Source: Listeria ivanovii subsp. londoniensis (GTDB lineage: Bacteria; Bacillota; Bacilli; Lactobacillales; Listeriaceae). From it: a stretch of 64,000 bases of DNA. Of the stretch, positions 19,255 to 29,388 are shown piece after piece. A model generated the notes under the pieces. It was given only the letters and a program-made list of their open reading frames with translations. It did no database searches and was not told the origin of the DNA. The stretch's first letter is position 1, and each line of letters begins with the position of its first letter. The stretch lies in NCBI RefSeq assembly GCF_000763495.1, contig NZ_CP009576.1, positions 1,746,001 to 1,810,000 of the forward strand, given 5' to 3'. The position numbers were made by a program, and so were the translations under genes.

Positions 19255-20187
19255 TTAGAAACGACGATTTTTTCCTTCTAATTGTACTTCTTTGGACAAA
19301 TAGCGTACACGTTCCATGATTCGGCGAGCTTTTAGTTTTTCCTCAGTGCCGTTTTGAGCGAACATTAAGTGGTTTTCTAGTTGATCCATATTGTAATTAG
19401 ACGAGAAGAAAGTTGGCAATTCTTCTTGCATGCGGAACTGCAAAATCGCCCCAAGTACTTCATCACGGGTCCATGCAGTCATTGACTCTGCCCCAATATC
19501 ATCTAACATCAGCACTTCTGTTTCTTTAGCAAATTGGATTTTTTCGCCCACCGTATTGTCAGAAATTGATTGTTTCACTTCACGCATGAATTCTGGCAAA
19601 TAAACCAATGTTGTTGAAATACCTTTTAAAGCAAGTTCTTTCGCAATCGCCCCAAGCAAGTAGGATTTCCCTGTTCCAAAGCTACCATGAATATAGAGAG
19701 CCTTCACACGCTCCCCATTTTTAGTAGGATACTCATTTAGAAATTGATATGCTTCAACAAGCGCTAATTGTCGCGATTCTTCATCCGTATAAAAATCGCT
19801 TAAACTTGCATCTACAACTTGCTTTGGCATATAAAGAGAACGAATTCGCTTCTCCACAGCACGACGTTTATCTTCTTCTATTTTTTCTTTTGTTGGGTAA
19901 TAGGTGACAGTAATGAATTCTCCGTTAAGGACAAGTTTTGGTGCATAACCTGGCATTAAAGTAACTTCTTGCTCCATATACTTTTTGTGCTGCGTCATAA
20001 ATTCATATAAATTAGATAAATTTTGATTTATTAATTGTTCGTTGATTTCTTCTTTATGCTCTCTGAAAAATTCTTGAATCGGCTGATAATGAAGTACTTG
20101 CTCCTTTAATCCTTGGTATTCTTTTTCAAAATCGCGACCTTCAAAAAGCTGTCCTAATGTTCTTTCGATGTTATCCATATCCTTCAC
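19255..20187 (-). CDS. dnaI: Helicase loader DnaI
   Basis: AAA+ ATPase that loads the replicative helicase with DnaB and DnaD. Walker A is GSFGTGKSYL near residue 170 and Walker B is VLMLDDIGAESM; the C-terminal ATPase domain is well conserved. The GTG at 20187 directly abuts the dnaB stop; an ATG at 20178 (MDNIERTLGQ) is an equally good start. Odd point: the N-terminal region has no cysteines where Bacillus subtilis DnaI has its zinc-binding cluster (residues ~65-85 here read QHKKYMEQEVTLMPGYAPKL). Confidence 0.94.
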   Translation of the reverse strand: MKDMDNIERTLGQLFEGRDFEKEYQGLKEQVLHYQPIQEFFREHKEEINEQLINQNLSNLYEFMTQHKKYMEQEVTLMPGYAPKLVLNGEFITVTYYPTKEKIEEDKRRAVEKRIRSLYMPKQVVDASLSDFYTDEESRQLALVEAYQFLNEYPTKNGERVKALYIHGSFGTGKSYLLGAIAKELALKGISTTLVYLPEFMREVKQSISDNTVGEKIQFAKETEVLMLDDIGAESMTAWTRDEVLGAILQFRMQEELPTFFSSNYNMDQLENHLMFAQNGTEEKLKARRIMERVRYLSKEVQLEGKNRRF

Positions 20188-21573
20188 CTACCTCTTATTT
20201 AGTCGTTCTTTAATTTCACGAACTTGTTCTTCTAATGTTTGTTTTTCTTTATCAGTCATTTTATTATCAGCTGGAGGAACGGATTCTTTATCAAACCAAT
20301 CCGGTAAAATTTCTTTTCTAGCTGCTTTTTGGTAATTTCGATTGTAATTGGTGTTTTTAGGTGTGGCTGGTTCTTCTTGGAGACGTTTGTATTTTTCATG
20401 TTCTTGCCAGGCTAAATCCATTGCTTCTTTAGCGGTTTTTATATTTTTTCGTTTCCAGTGCGCGGCAATTGTCATCATGTAGTTTTTGGCCAACTTCCGG
20501 TCAAGTCGAAGCATAACATATTCGATTAAGACATTCATGACTGGAACAGGTAAATTTTGTTGGTTCATTACTTCTTCGACGACACGTAAGTCCGTTTCAG
20601 CTGGCACAGCGCCGTCAGAGATATCAACAAGTAGTTGGAACGGCGTGACGCTTTCTAAGTATACTTGCAGAGCCTCTTCGTCGTTTAAAACCTCGCCCGT
20701 ATCTTTTGTCGTGACTTGTTCTTGTTTCATTTGCAGCTTTGGTGGTGCTCCATTTTCAATCGTATAACCTTCGCGAACAATTTTACGCAAGAAAACAATA
20801 TCAATCTCACCGCTCGCATCTATTGCACGATATAAATAACTCGGCATATCTTTTTCGGAAATTTGATAAATCCCGTGTAACTTCAAAATGGTTTGACGCA
20901 CTTCTTTCGTTATTTTTTCGCGGGTTATCATGCTTGGCGATAGTAGACTTAAAAATAAATTAAAATCAAAACTAGCATCATCAAATTCGATTTCTTTTGG
21001 TGTTATTTTATCTGCTAGCACTTGCTTCGATTCATCGGGAACAGCCGCTGTACCACCTTTAAATGGTTCAAAAACATCTTGGAATGATCTCGTGATTTCA
21101 CTATATGTACTTGTTTCAATTGCTTCATCTGAAAAGAATCGGCGTAAACGTTGGAACTGTGCATTGCCGATTTTACTATATAAATAAATATTTAATAAGC
21201 CATCCGAAAAAAACTTTTCCGGAGATAAAGGTGGTAAAATTTCGTAAATATAAAAACGCTGCTCATTTTCAGTTTTTACGTAGCTTTTCAAAAGTCCTAA
21301 GCCTTCGAGTTTGAGCCTCGCTTCGAACAATGCTTTCAAACTAATATCAAGCATATTTAAAAGTTGGACGTGGGAATGCGCTTCTGACCAAAGCCTGTTT
21401 TCCTCTACTTCGGTAAAAAGTGTTTGGTATAAAGCAAGACATTCCGCCCCCATAAGCGGTTGATATAACATCGTCATTATTTTTCTGTCAGCGCCAGTCA
21501 AGATTCCACTTGCTTTCACTTGATAACTATCTACCGCCTGTAGTTCCATCCAAAATTCCGTCAATTTACTCAC
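20188..21573 (-). CDS. dnaB: Replication initiation and membrane attachment protein DnaB
   Basis: Firmicute primosome protein of the DnaB/DnaD family, acting with DnaD and DnaI at oriC and at restart sites. Two alpha-helical DnaB/DnaD-type domains are expected; the C-terminal copy ends with [21 protein letters not shown], typical of DDBH2 domains. The tail is charged and low-complexity. Length of 461 aa is close to Bacillus DnaB. It overlaps nrdR by 4 nt and abuts dnaI. Confidence 0.94.
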   Translation of the reverse strand: MSKLTEFWMELQAVDSYQVKASGILTGADRKIMTMLYQPLMGAECLALYQTLFTEVEENRLWSEAHSHVQLLNMLDISLKALFEARLKLEGLGLLKSYVKTENEQRFYIYEILPPLSPEKFFSDGLLNIYLYSKIGNAQFQRLRRFFSDEAIETSTYSEITRSFQDVFEPFKGGTAAVPDESKQVLADKITPKEIEFDDASFDFNLFLSLLSPSMITREKITKEVRQTILKLHGIYQISEKDMPSYLYRAIDASGEIDIVFLRKIVREGYTIENGAPPKLQMKQEQVTTKDTGEVLNDEEALQVYLESVTPFQLLVDISDGAVPAETDLRVVEEVMNQQNLPVPVMNVLIEYVMLRLDRKLAKNYMMTIAAHWKRKNIKTAKEAMDLAWQEHEKYKRLQEEPATPKNTNYNRNYQKAARKEILPDWFDKESVPPADNKMTDKEKQTLEEQVREIKERLNKR

Positions 21574-22034
21574 CTATCTTTATTTTTTTCCATTAAATCT
21601 TTTAACTCTTCTACAAAAACACTAATATCTTTAAACTGACGATAAACCGATGCAAAGCGCACGTACGCCACTTCATCCAAATTCGCTAGTTTATTCATCA
21701 CTTTTTCACCGATTAAATCCGATGCGATTTCGCTGTCACCAATATTTCTAAGTTCACGCTCCACTTCATTGACAATTTCTTCAATTTGTTCAGCGCTAAC
21801 TGGTCGCTTTTCACAGGCTCTAATCAAACCACGACGAACTTTTTCCCGAGCAAATTCTTCCCTTGCTCCATCTTTTTTTACAACTATTAAAGGACTTTCC
21901 TCTACCTTTTCAAACGTAGTAAAGCGAAATCCGCATTTTTCACATTCACGTCGACGTCTGATAGAATTACCATCATCTGCTGGTCTTGAGTCTACAACAC
22001 GTGTACCATTATATTTACAAGTAGGACATCTCAC
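21570..22034 (-). CDS. nrdR: Transcriptional repressor NrdR
   Basis: Zinc-ribbon and ATP-cone repressor of ribonucleotide reductase genes. Cysteines C3, C6, C31 and C34 make the zinc ribbon (MRCPTC ... CEKC). The ATP-cone follows ([20 protein letters not shown]). Length of 154 aa is standard. It heads nrdR-dnaB-dnaI, as in Bacillus relatives. Confidence 0.97.
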   Translation of the reverse strand: MRCPTCKYNGTRVVDSRPADDGNSIRRRRECEKCGFRFTTFEKVEESPLIVVKKDGAREEFAREKVRRGLIRACEKRPVSAEQIEEIVNEVERELRNIGDSEIASDLIGEKVMNKLANLDEVAYVRFASVYRQFKDISVFVEELKDLMEKNKDR

Positions 22035-22086
22035 AAAAATTCACTCCTATCTCTATAACAACTCTGTCTGTTTATTCGTATGCCTC

Positions 22087-22095
22087 ATTATACCA
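22087..22095 (-). promoter_or_regulatory. Extended -10 promoter for nrdR-dnaB-dnaI
   Basis: Minus-strand TGGTATAAT, a perfect extended -10, in the 78-nt gap between coaE and nrdR, ~55 nt before the nrdR start. Confidence 0.6.
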
Positions 22096-22112
22096 TGTGA
22101 AAGTAAGAGTGG

Positions 22113-22715
22113 CTATTCGTTGTTAACAAAACGGTCAATAAATGCCACAACTTGTTTTTCTGTCTTTTCAAGCGACTCATTATTATTAATCACAAAGTCT
22201 GCTTTTTTAGCTTTTTCATCAATTCCCATTTGGCTATTCATTCGGGCTAGAGCAGCTTCTTTCGTCAAATTATTGCGCTCCATTAAGCGTTTTAATTCTG
22301 TTTCCCGCGTCACCCAAACAACAACTATTTGATCAACTAGTGATTCTAAATGACTTTCGAATAAAAGCGGAATATCAAAGAAAACCACTTTTTCCCCCAT
22401 AGCAAAATAACGTTTTTGCTCTGCTAACATATATTCTTTCACGCGAGGATGCGTAATTTTATTTAATTTTTGTCGCTTCTCTTCATTTTTAAAAATAATA
22501 TCTGCTAACTTTGGCCGATTTAACGAGCCATCTGCAAGTAAAATTTCTTGTCCGAAGTAAGCGACTATTTCGGCCAAACCTTCTGTCCCCGGCTCAACAA
22601 CTTTTCTAGCTGCTATGTCAGCATCAACAAGTGGAATTCCTGCTTTTTGAATCATTTTGCTAACAGCGGACTTTCCCGTCGCTACACTACCCGTTAATCC
22701 AATTGTTTTCCCCAT
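22113..22715 (-). CDS. coaE: Dephospho-CoA kinase
   Basis: Last step of coenzyme A synthesis. P-loop GLTGSVATGKSAV begins near residue 5, followed by DADIAARKVVEPG. Start set at ATG 22715 (MGKTIGLTG, 200 aa) behind GGTGGA; the longer frame would overlap mutM. Follows mutM by 14 nt in the polA-mutM-coaE cluster. Confidence 0.96.
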   Translation of the reverse strand: MGKTIGLTGSVATGKSAVSKMIQKAGIPLVDADIAARKVVEPGTEGLAEIVAYFGQEILLADGSLNRPKLADIIFKNEEKRQKLNKITHPRVKEYMLAEQKRYFAMGEKVVFFDIPLLFESHLESLVDQIVVVWVTRETELKRLMERNNLTKEAALARMNSQMGIDEKAKKADFVINNNESLEKTEKQVVAFIDRFVNNE

Positions 22716-22729
22716 AATTCCACCACTTT

Positions 22730-23551
22730 CTATTTTTGACAATTAGGACAAAAATGCGTTCCTCGCCCATTAAGTTTGATTTTTTCTATTTGTGTCCCGC
22801 AAATCACACATGGTTCGCCTGTTTTTCCATAAACTTTTAACTTTTCTTGGTAGCGCCCTAATTCGCCTTGTGAATTCACATAGGTTCTTACAGTGGAACC
22901 ACCAAGCGCAACAGCTTCTGTCATAATGCTTTTTGTTGCTTCAAATAATAGTTTAATTTCTTTATTAGAAAGCGAGTTTGCGGCTCTTTCTGGACGAACT
23001 TTCGCTTCAAAACAAATCTCATCCGCATAAATATTTCCAATTCCGGCAACTAATTTTTGATCAAGTAAAGCCGTTTTTATCGCGCGGCTTGTTTTTTTCA
23101 CGCCAGTTGCGAAGGCTTCTAACGTAAAAGCGGGAGTCAATGGCTCTGGTCCGAGTTTTTTTATCGAGTTTGTATCAGCTTCCCCGAATTTATTTGTCAC
23201 TTCCATCGTTCCGAATTTCCGAACATCTAAAAAGCGTAGTTCAGTATGATCTTCAAAATGAAAAATAATATGGGTATGCTTACTTACTTCATCTGTTTCG
23301 TTCATTAGCCTGAACTTACCTTCCATACGTAAATGAGACAAAATAGTGCAATTTGTTAAATCAAATAGTAAAAATTTGCCTCGGCGGCGCACTCCTTCCA
23401 TTTCTTGACCAACTAACATATGAACAAATTCATCTGGGGGAGTATTTTTAATCATTTTAGGAACATGAACAATCACTTGATTAATTTTTTTACCTGGAAC
23501 TAAATTCTGTAAGGTTGCGCGGACATTTTCTACTTCCGGCATTTCTGGCAT
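22730..23551 (-). CDS. mutM: Formamidopyrimidine-DNA glycosylase
   Basis: Removes 8-oxoguanine and FapyG. The start must be ATG 23551 because the catalytic N-terminal proline (P2) and E3 of MPEMPEVE have to be exposed; CGGGGAG precedes it. K near 57 lies in RRRGKFLLFD. The zinc finger at the C-terminus is CVICGTQ ... GTHFCPNCQ. Length of 273 aa is normal. It follows polA by 23 nt. Confidence 0.97.
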   Translation of the reverse strand: MPEMPEVENVRATLQNLVPGKKINQVIVHVPKMIKNTPPDEFVHMLVGQEMEGVRRRGKFLLFDLTNCTILSHLRMEGKFRLMNETDEVSKHTHIIFHFEDHTELRFLDVRKFGTMEVTNKFGEADTNSIKKLGPEPLTPAFTLEAFATGVKKTSRAIKTALLDQKLVAGIGNIYADEICFEAKVRPERAANSLSNKEIKLLFEATKSIMTEAVALGGSTVRTYVNSQGELGRYQEKLKVYGKTGEPCVICGTQIEKIKLNGRGTHFCPNCQK

Positions 23552-23574
23552 ATATAAACTCCCCGTTTCTCTAT

Positions 23575-26202
23575 TTATTTCGCATCGTACCAAGTGTCTC
23601 CGAAAGCACTATCGACTTTAAGTGGTACAGATAGCTCTACAGCATTTTCCATCACATCTGGTACGATTTCTTCCAGCTTGGCAATCTCTGCTTCTGGCGC
23701 TTCAAAAATAAGTTCATCGTGCACTTGAAGTAATAATTTGGCTTCTAATTTTTCGGATTTTAGACGATCACTCATTAATATCATCGCTTTTTTAATAATA
23801 TCCGCTGCACTTCCTTGTATTGGCGTGTTCATTGCCGTTCTCTCAGCAAACCCACGAACATTAAAATTGCGGCTGACGATTTCAGGAATATAACGACGGC
23901 GATGTAAAATAGTTTCCACATATCCTTTTTCTTTCGCAAAACGAACTATATCTTGCATGTATTCTTTTACAGCTGGATAACTGACAAAATACCGATCAAT
24001 AAAGTCTTTTGCATCTTTTCTAGTAATACCAAGGTTTTGGGAAAGTCCATAATCACTGATACCATATACAATACCAAAATTAACTGCTTTTGCTTGGCGT
24101 CTCATTAAAGAGTCGACTTCTTCTTTTTCCACATGAAATACGTCCATTGCAGTCTTTGTATGAATATCGTAATCGTGTTTAAAAGCATAAATCAAATTCT
24201 CGTCTTCTGAAATATGTGCCAACACGCGTAACTCTACTTGCGAATAATCGGCCGAAAATATCTTCCATCCTGGCTGGCTTGGAACAAAAACTTGTCTAAT
24301 TTTTCGTCCTTCTTCTAAGCGGATAGGAATATTTTGTAGATTAGGATCAACGGAGCTAAGACGACCCGTTTGTGTCAATGTTTGATTAAAACGTGTATGC
24401 ACTTTGTGTGTCTCTTTATCCGTTACTTTTAGAAGCCCTTCAATATAGGTGGATTGGATTTTCCCAAGTTGACGGTATAACAATATTTCATCAATAATAG
24501 CATGCTTCCCAGATAAACTCTCTAGAACATCAGCGGCTGTTGAATAACCAGTTTTTGTTTTCTTTACAGCAGGAAGTCCTAGCTTTTCAAATAAAATGAC
24601 ACCTAATTGTTTAGGTGAATTAATATTGAATTCTTCCCCGGCAAGCGAATGAATGGATTCTTCCAGTGTTTTTAGACGTCCCGCTAGTTCTACTTTCATA
24701 TCTTCTAAGCGCTTCGTATCTACACTTACACCTTGCATTTCCATTTGAGCAAGCACGAAAGTTAAAGGTAGTTCTAGGTCTTCCATTAAAGCTAACTGTT
24801 CATTTTTTTCGAGATCATCTAAAAGTCTTTTTTCTAAGATTGCTATTGCGACAGCTTTTCTCGCAAGGTGGACTGCGACAATACTTTCTTCAGGAGTACT
24901 ACGTTTCGCTCCTTTTCCATATACTGCTTCGTCTGTTTCCACCTCTGTATAGTCATGACGAACGGCTACACTTGTAAAATCATCAATCGAGTCAGATGGA
25001 TTCAATAAGTAGGAAGCAAGCATAATATCAAAAGTAATGCCAGAAACCGCGTATCCTAAGCGATGCATAGCTACCATTGTTTTTTTCGCATCATAGACTA
25101 CTTTCGACGCATCACTTTCTATCCATTCTTTAAAAGCGGGACTATTTTCGGCAGTTTCTTTGGTGAAAAAATAAGTTCCTTTATCTGAATGAATGGTAAG
25201 CCCAATAAAGTTCGCTGTATGGTAGTTGTCGTTTTCTAGTTCCACATAAAGCGCTGTTTTGCCACCAAAATGTTTTTCTGTTAGTTCCGTTACAACTTCA
25301 AACGTCAGCTCTTTTAGCTCTTTTGCTTCTTCCGGAGTATCGCCCTCGATATTTTTTAATAAAGTGGTAAATTGCATCTCTTTCAGTAGCGGAATTACTT
25401 TTTCTGTTTGGTATCCGTCATATTTAGTACTTTCAATCGTACATTCGATTGGTGACTCCACGTTGATGGTTGCTAATTCTTTACTTAAGATAGCTAGTTC
25501 TTTGTTTTCTAGGACTTTTTCTTTTAATTTTTTCCCAGATATCTCGTCCGCATGTTCCAACACACTTTCCACGCTTCCACCAAATTCATGTAAAAGTTTT
25601 AAAGCAGTTTTTTCGCCGACACCGGGAATACCAGGAATATTATCTGATGAATCACCCATCAGCCCTTTCATATCAATGATTTGTGCTGGGGTTAAATTAT
25701 ATTTTTCTTTTAACGTTTCTGGTGTATTAGTTTCCATATCGGCAATACCTTTTTTCGTAATGTAGACAGTTGTTTTATCGGAAGCAAGTTGCGTTAAATC
25801 ACGATCTCCGGTAATTATTGCTACTTCTAAACCGTCCGCTTCTGCTTTTTTCGTTAAAGTTCCGATAATATCATCGGCTTCATAGTTCGCTAATTCGTAT
25901 TGCGGAATATCATAGGCAGTTAAAAGTTCACGAATAAACGGAAATTGTTCCGAAAGTTCACTCGGTGTTTTTTGACGTCCGCCTTTGTAGCCTTTGAAGG
26001 TTGCATGACGAAAAGTTGTTTTTCCAGCATCAAACGCAACTAACACATGGCTTGGTTTTTCTTTTTCTAACACGTTCATTAGCATCATGGCAAATCCGTA
26101 CACCGCATTTGTGTAAACACCTTTGTCATTATTTAAAAGCGGTAACGCATAAAAAGCGCGATTCGCAATACTATTTCCATCAATCAATACTAATTTATTC
26201 AC
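23575..26202 (-). CDS. polA: DNA polymerase I
   Basis: Repair and Okazaki-processing polymerase. I choose the GTG at 26202 (875 aa, MNKLVLIDGNSIANRAF) because GAGGAGG lies just before it; the upstream ATG reads through that ribosome site. Domains: 5' nuclease (~1-290), degenerate 3'-5' exonuclease (~300-460) in which the DxE motif is replaced by VELE, and polymerase with motif A FSADYSQVELRVL, motif B RRQAKAVNFGIVYG and motif C QVHDELIFE. Proofreading is therefore probably absent, as in other Firmicute PolI proteins. Confidence 0.97.
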   Translation of the reverse strand: MNKLVLIDGNSIANRAFYALPLLNNDKGVYTNAVYGFAMMLMNVLEKEKPSHVLVAFDAGKTTFRHATFKGYKGGRQKTPSELSEQFPFIRELLTAYDIPQYELANYEADDIIGTLTKKAEADGLEVAIITGDRDLTQLASDKTTVYITKKGIADMETNTPETLKEKYNLTPAQIIDMKGLMGDSSDNIPGIPGVGEKTALKLLHEFGGSVESVLEHADEISGKKLKEKVLENKELAILSKELATINVESPIECTIESTKYDGYQTEKVIPLLKEMQFTTLLKNIEGDTPEEAKELKELTFEVVTELTEKHFGGKTALYVELENDNYHTANFIGLTIHSDKGTYFFTKETAENSPAFKEWIESDASKVVYDAKKTMVAMHRLGYAVSGITFDIMLASYLLNPSDSIDDFTSVAVRHDYTEVETDEAVYGKGAKRSTPEESIVAVHLARKAVAIAILEKRLLDDLEKNEQLALMEDLELPLTFVLAQMEMQGVSVDTKRLEDMKVELAGRLKTLEESIHSLAGEEFNINSPKQLGVILFEKLGLPAVKKTKTGYSTAADVLESLSGKHAIIDEILLYRQLGKIQSTYIEGLLKVTDKETHKVHTRFNQTLTQTGRLSSVDPNLQNIPIRLEEGRKIRQVFVPSQPGWKIFSADYSQVELRVLAHISEDENLIYAFKHDYDIHTKTAMDVFHVEKEEVDSLMRRQAKAVNFGIVYGISDYGLSQNLGITRKDAKDFIDRYFVSYPAVKEYMQDIVRFAKEKGYVETILHRRRYIPEIVSRNFNVRGFAERTAMNTPIQGSAADIIKKAMILMSDRLKSEKLEAKLLLQVHDELIFEAPEAEIAKLEEIVPDVMENAVELSVPLKVDSAFGDTWYDAK

Positions 26203-26240
26203 AGGGATATCCTCCTCGATATTATCATTCACTTGTGTCT

Positions 26241-26249
26241 ATTTTACCA
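26241..26249 (-). promoter_or_regulatory. Extended -10 promoter for polA-mutM-coaE
   Basis: Minus-strand TGGTAAAAT directly after the citC terminator, ~40 nt before the polA start. Confidence 0.5.
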
Positions 26250-26257
26250 TAGGAACA

Positions 26258-26301
26258 TAAAAACAAACCACTTATCCGAATGGGATTAAATGGTTTGTTT
26301 T
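26258..26301 (-). terminator. Terminator after citC
   Basis: Minus-strand arms AAAACAAACCA/TGGTTTGTTTT with an inner ATCC/GGAT pairing, ending in TTTTT. Closes the citZ-citC transcript. Confidence 0.8.
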
Positions 26302-26367
26302 AAATCCGTATATTTATTAATTAATTCTGAATTACAAACTAACTTTGAAGATTAAATTCGATTTTAT

Positions 26368-27630
26368 TTAGAAATTTTTTATTAATTCATCCGCAAATTC
26401 CGAACATTTCACTTCTGATGCCCCGTCCATTAACCTCGCAAAATCATAAGTTACTGTTTTAGCTGCAATGGTTTTCTCCATAGAATGATTAATTAATGCA
26501 GCTGCCTCGCTCCAACCGATATGTTCAAGTAGCAAGGTTCCAGATAAAATAACAGACGATGGATTTACTTTATCAAGTCCAGCATATTTTGGTGCAGTAC
26601 CATGTGTTGCTTCAAAAATAGCGTGCCCTGTTAAATAATTAATGTTCGCACCAGGAGCAATACCAATTCCGCCAACTTGAGCAGCAAGCGCATCTGAAAT
26701 ATAATCACCATTTAAATTCATCGTTGCAACTACATCGAATTCAGCAGGTCTAGTTAAAATTTGCTGCAAGAAAATATCTGCAATCGAATCTTTTACTAAA
26801 ATTTTACCAGTAGCAAGTGCTTCTTTTTGTTTAGCATCTGCAACTTCTGTACCTTCTGCTTCTTTAATGCGATCATATTCATTCCAAGTGAATACTTTAT
26901 CGCTGTATTCACGTTCGCATAAGTCATAACCCCAGTTTTTAAATGCGCCTTCTGTGAACTTCATGATATTACCTTTATGGACTAATGTTAATGACTTACG
27001 CCCCTCTTTAATCGCATATTCTACAGCCGAACGAACGAGACGCTCTGTTCCTTCTTTAGAAATTGGTTTTATTCCAATTCCAGAAGTTTCTGGAAAGCGA
27101 ATTTTATCCACACCAAATTCAGATTTTAAATAAGCGATTAATTTTTTGACTTCATCGCTCCCTTCTTTAAACTCGATTCCAGCATAGATATCTTCTGTAT
27201 TCTCGCGGAAAATAACCATATCTGTATCTTCTGGACGTTTGACAGGAGACGGAACCCCTTTGAAATAACGAACTGGTCGTAAGCAGACATATAAATCTAG
27301 TTCTTGACGAAGCGCAACGTTCAGTGAACGAATTCCTCCACCAATAGGCGTTGTAAGTGGTCCTTTAATCGCAATCAAATATTCATCTATTGTATCAAGA
27401 GTATCTTGTGGCAACCATTCGCCTGTTTGTTTAAAAGCTTTTTCACCAGCTAATACTTCTTTCCAAGCAATTTCTTTTTCTCCATTGTAGGCTTTTTTCA
27501 CCGCAGCATCTAGAACTCGTTTAGCTGCTGCCCAAATGTCTGGCCCAGTACCGTCCCCTTCAATAAAAGGAATAACTGGATTGTTTGGTGTTTTTAATAC
27601 ACCATTTTCTACTTGAATTTTTTGACTCAT
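26368..27630 (-). CDS. citC: NADP-dependent isocitrate dehydrogenase
   Basis: Oxidises isocitrate to 2-oxoglutarate in the oxidative branch of the TCA cycle. The substrate loop serine lies in [20 protein letters not shown] near residues 102-121, the metal-binding aspartates in [12 protein letters not shown], and the NADP loop in HGTAPKYAG. 420 aa is normal. Follows citZ by 21 nt; the two feed glutamate synthesis. Confidence 0.97.
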   Translation of the reverse strand: MSQKIQVENGVLKTPNNPVIPFIEGDGTGPDIWAAAKRVLDAAVKKAYNGEKEIAWKEVLAGEKAFKQTGEWLPQDTLDTIDEYLIAIKGPLTTPIGGGIRSLNVALRQELDLYVCLRPVRYFKGVPSPVKRPEDTDMVIFRENTEDIYAGIEFKEGSDEVKKLIAYLKSEFGVDKIRFPETSGIGIKPISKEGTERLVRSAVEYAIKEGRKSLTLVHKGNIMKFTEGAFKNWGYDLCEREYSDKVFTWNEYDRIKEAEGTEVADAKQKEALATGKILVKDSIADIFLQQILTRPAEFDVVATMNLNGDYISDALAAQVGGIGIAPGANINYLTGHAIFEATHGTAPKYAGLDKVNPSSVILSGTLLLEHIGWSEAAALINHSMEKTIAAKTVTYDFARLMDGASEVKCSEFADELIKNF

Positions 27631-27651
27631 AAATAATGTTCCTCCTTCTTA

Positions 27652-28773
27652 TTAAATGCGCTCTTCTACTGGCAAATAACTTCTATTTTCAGGCCCGACA
27701 TAAATCGCACGCGGGCGAATAAGACGATTATCACGATATTGTTCAAAAATATGCGCCAACCAACCAGACACACGGCTCACAGAGAAAACAAGCGTAAATA
27801 AATCACGATCAATTCCAAGCGCATGGTAAACAGAAGCGGAATAAAAGTCGACATTTGGTTTTAAATGTTTTAATTCCCAAACAGCTTCCTCTACTTGCGT
27901 CGAAATAGCAAACCATTTTTCCTCGCCTTTTTCTGTAGTTAACTTGCGAGACATCTCACGCAAATGTCCAGCACGTGGATCTCCACCACGATAGACACGA
28001 TGTCCAAATCCCATAATTTTTTGTTTCGTATCAATTTTTTCTTGAATATATTTACGTACATCGCCTGCTTCATCGATTTCTTCTAACATATCAAAAACAC
28101 GTTCATTAGCTCCACCATGAAGTGGACCCTTGAGTGCGCCAATTGCTGCCGTTACTCCTGAATAAACATCTGAGAGCGTTGCCACACAAACTCGTGCTGT
28201 GAAAGTAGAAGCATTAAATTCATGGTCGGCATGAAGGACAAGCGCTTTATTCATTGCTTCCACAGATAAATCATCCGCTTTTTCTCCAGTAATCATATAA
28301 AGAAAATTTGCTGCCATATTTAAATCTTCTCTCGGTTGAATTGGATCAAGCCCACGACGAATTCTAGAAAAAGCAGCTACAATTGTCGGCATTTTTGCTT
28401 GGAGACGAAGCCCTTTTCGATAAACAGCTTCTCCATCATCCAGTTCTGCTTCTGTATCAAATACACCTAACATCGAAACTGTCGTTCTTAAAACACTCAT
28501 GGGGTGTAATTTTTGATGATTTTGCATTCTTAAGCTCGAGATAATTGTTTCTGACACGGCCATATTTTCTTGAATTTCTAATTTAAACTTTTTAAATTCC
28601 TCTTTATTCGGTAAACGTAAATGCCATAGCAAGTAAATCACTTCTTCAAAAGAAGCATTGTTTTCCATTAAATCATCAATTCCATAGCCTACATAAGTTA
28701 ACATGTCATCAATAATAGAGCTAATAGACGTTTCAGCAACATATACATTTTCCAACCCTTTAGATAGTGGCAT
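27652..28773 (-). CDS. citZ: Citrate synthase II
   Basis: Condenses acetyl-CoA and oxaloacetate. Catalytic histidines lie in GPLHGGANERVF and MGFGHRVYRGGDPRAGHLR, and the catalytic aspartate in NVDFYSASVYHALGI. 373 aa is normal for the Gram-positive type. Lies 36 nt after the ytwI-like gene and before citC; the upstream CcpC-type site at 29328-29342 suggests citrate-responsive repression of the whole set. Confidence 0.97.
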   Translation of the reverse strand: MPLSKGLENVYVAETSISSIIDDMLTYVGYGIDDLMENNASFEEVIYLLWHLRLPNKEEFKKFKLEIQENMAVSETIISSLRMQNHQKLHPMSVLRTTVSMLGVFDTEAELDDGEAVYRKGLRLQAKMPTIVAAFSRIRRGLDPIQPREDLNMAANFLYMITGEKADDLSVEAMNKALVLHADHEFNASTFTARVCVATLSDVYSGVTAAIGALKGPLHGGANERVFDMLEEIDEAGDVRKYIQEKIDTKQKIMGFGHRVYRGGDPRAGHLREMSRKLTTEKGEEKWFAISTQVEEAVWELKHLKPNVDFYSASVYHALGIDRDLFTLVFSVSRVSGWLAHIFEQYRDNRLIRPRAIYVGPENRSYLPVEERI

Positions 28774-28809
28774 TTTATTTCCTCCTTTTATCCATTTTTA
28801 CGTATGTAG

Positions 28810-29271
28810 TTATTTTATGAAGACAACCATCTGCATCGCAATATAAGCAATTCCAGCAGCGATTACCGGCCCAGCGGCAATTCCTCTGAATAGAACTACT
28901 GCTAAAATAGTACCGAATACGAGTGAAACAGTCACTTGTGGATCAACGGCCATATAGCCAACACCTTTTTTCGCCAAAATGGAAACAGCTATCCCAGCTC
29001 CAAGACCAATCCAACCAGCAGCTGATTTAAAAGAATCAATTAAATCTTTAAAGCCAATTTGACCAGTTGCAATTGGGATTAAAATAGCAATTGTAATAAT
29101 CGTTACTCCCCAGTTGATACCTTTAGTTTGAATCACTTCCATCACTTTGCCATCAACATGAAAAAGCTTTAATACGATTACTACTGCTACTGCAATAACG
29201 AGCGAGTTATTTTTCGCTATCAGCCCAAGAAGTAAAAAAAGAAGTAAAAACAACATGCTTTCTGTAAACAT
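28810..29271 (-). CDS. DUF441-family membrane protein (YtwI-like)
   Basis: Small hydrophobic protein of 153 aa with four to five membrane segments (for example [20 protein letters not shown] at the N-terminus and [20 protein letters not shown] near 95). It matches the DUF441/YtwI family, of unknown function, which is next to citZ in Bacillus too. First gene of the ytwI-citZ-citC operon, with a good promoter upstream. Transport of a TCA-related solute is only a guess from context. Confidence 0.88.
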   Translation of the reverse strand: MFTESMLFLLLFLLLGLIAKNNSLVIAVAVVIVLKLFHVDGKVMEVIQTKGINWGVTIITIAILIPIATGQIGFKDLIDSFKSAAGWIGLGAGIAVSILAKKGVGYMAVDPQVTVSLVFGTILAVVLFRGIAAGPVIAAGIAYIAMQMVVFIK

Positions 29272-29319
29272 AGCTTGTCACCTTTCTATATCACGAATCC
29301 TAGAAACGAGATAACAATA

Positions 29320-29347
29320 ATTATATCATAAACATACCTTATAGTAA
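29320..29347 (-). promoter_or_regulatory. Sigma-A promoter of ytwI-citZ-citC
   Basis: Minus-strand TTACTA, 16 nt, TATAAT with extended TGA, ~50 nt before the ytwI-like start. The CcpC dyad lies inside it. Confidence 0.65.
29328..29342 (-). promoter_or_regulatory. CcpC-type operator in the citZ operon promoter
   Basis: An exact ATAA-N7-TTAT dyad (minus strand ATAAGGTATGTTTAT) occupying the spacer between -35 and -10. CcpC, a LysR-type repressor answering to citrate, binds this consensus at citB and citZ in Bacillus and Listeria. Binding here would block RNA polymerase directly. Confidence 0.65.
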
Positions 29348-29388
29348 TACTAAAACATCATAAGAAAAATCTATTACCTTTTTCAATG

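Noticed and set aside
21769-22332. 187-codon plus-strand ORF opposite nrdR and coaE
   Set aside because: Spans two real genes and the promoter between them; an artefact of open antisense frames.
25259-25765. 168-codon plus-strand ORF opposite polA
   Set aside because: Shadow frame of a strongly conserved gene, with serine/phenylalanine-rich composition typical of antisense frames.
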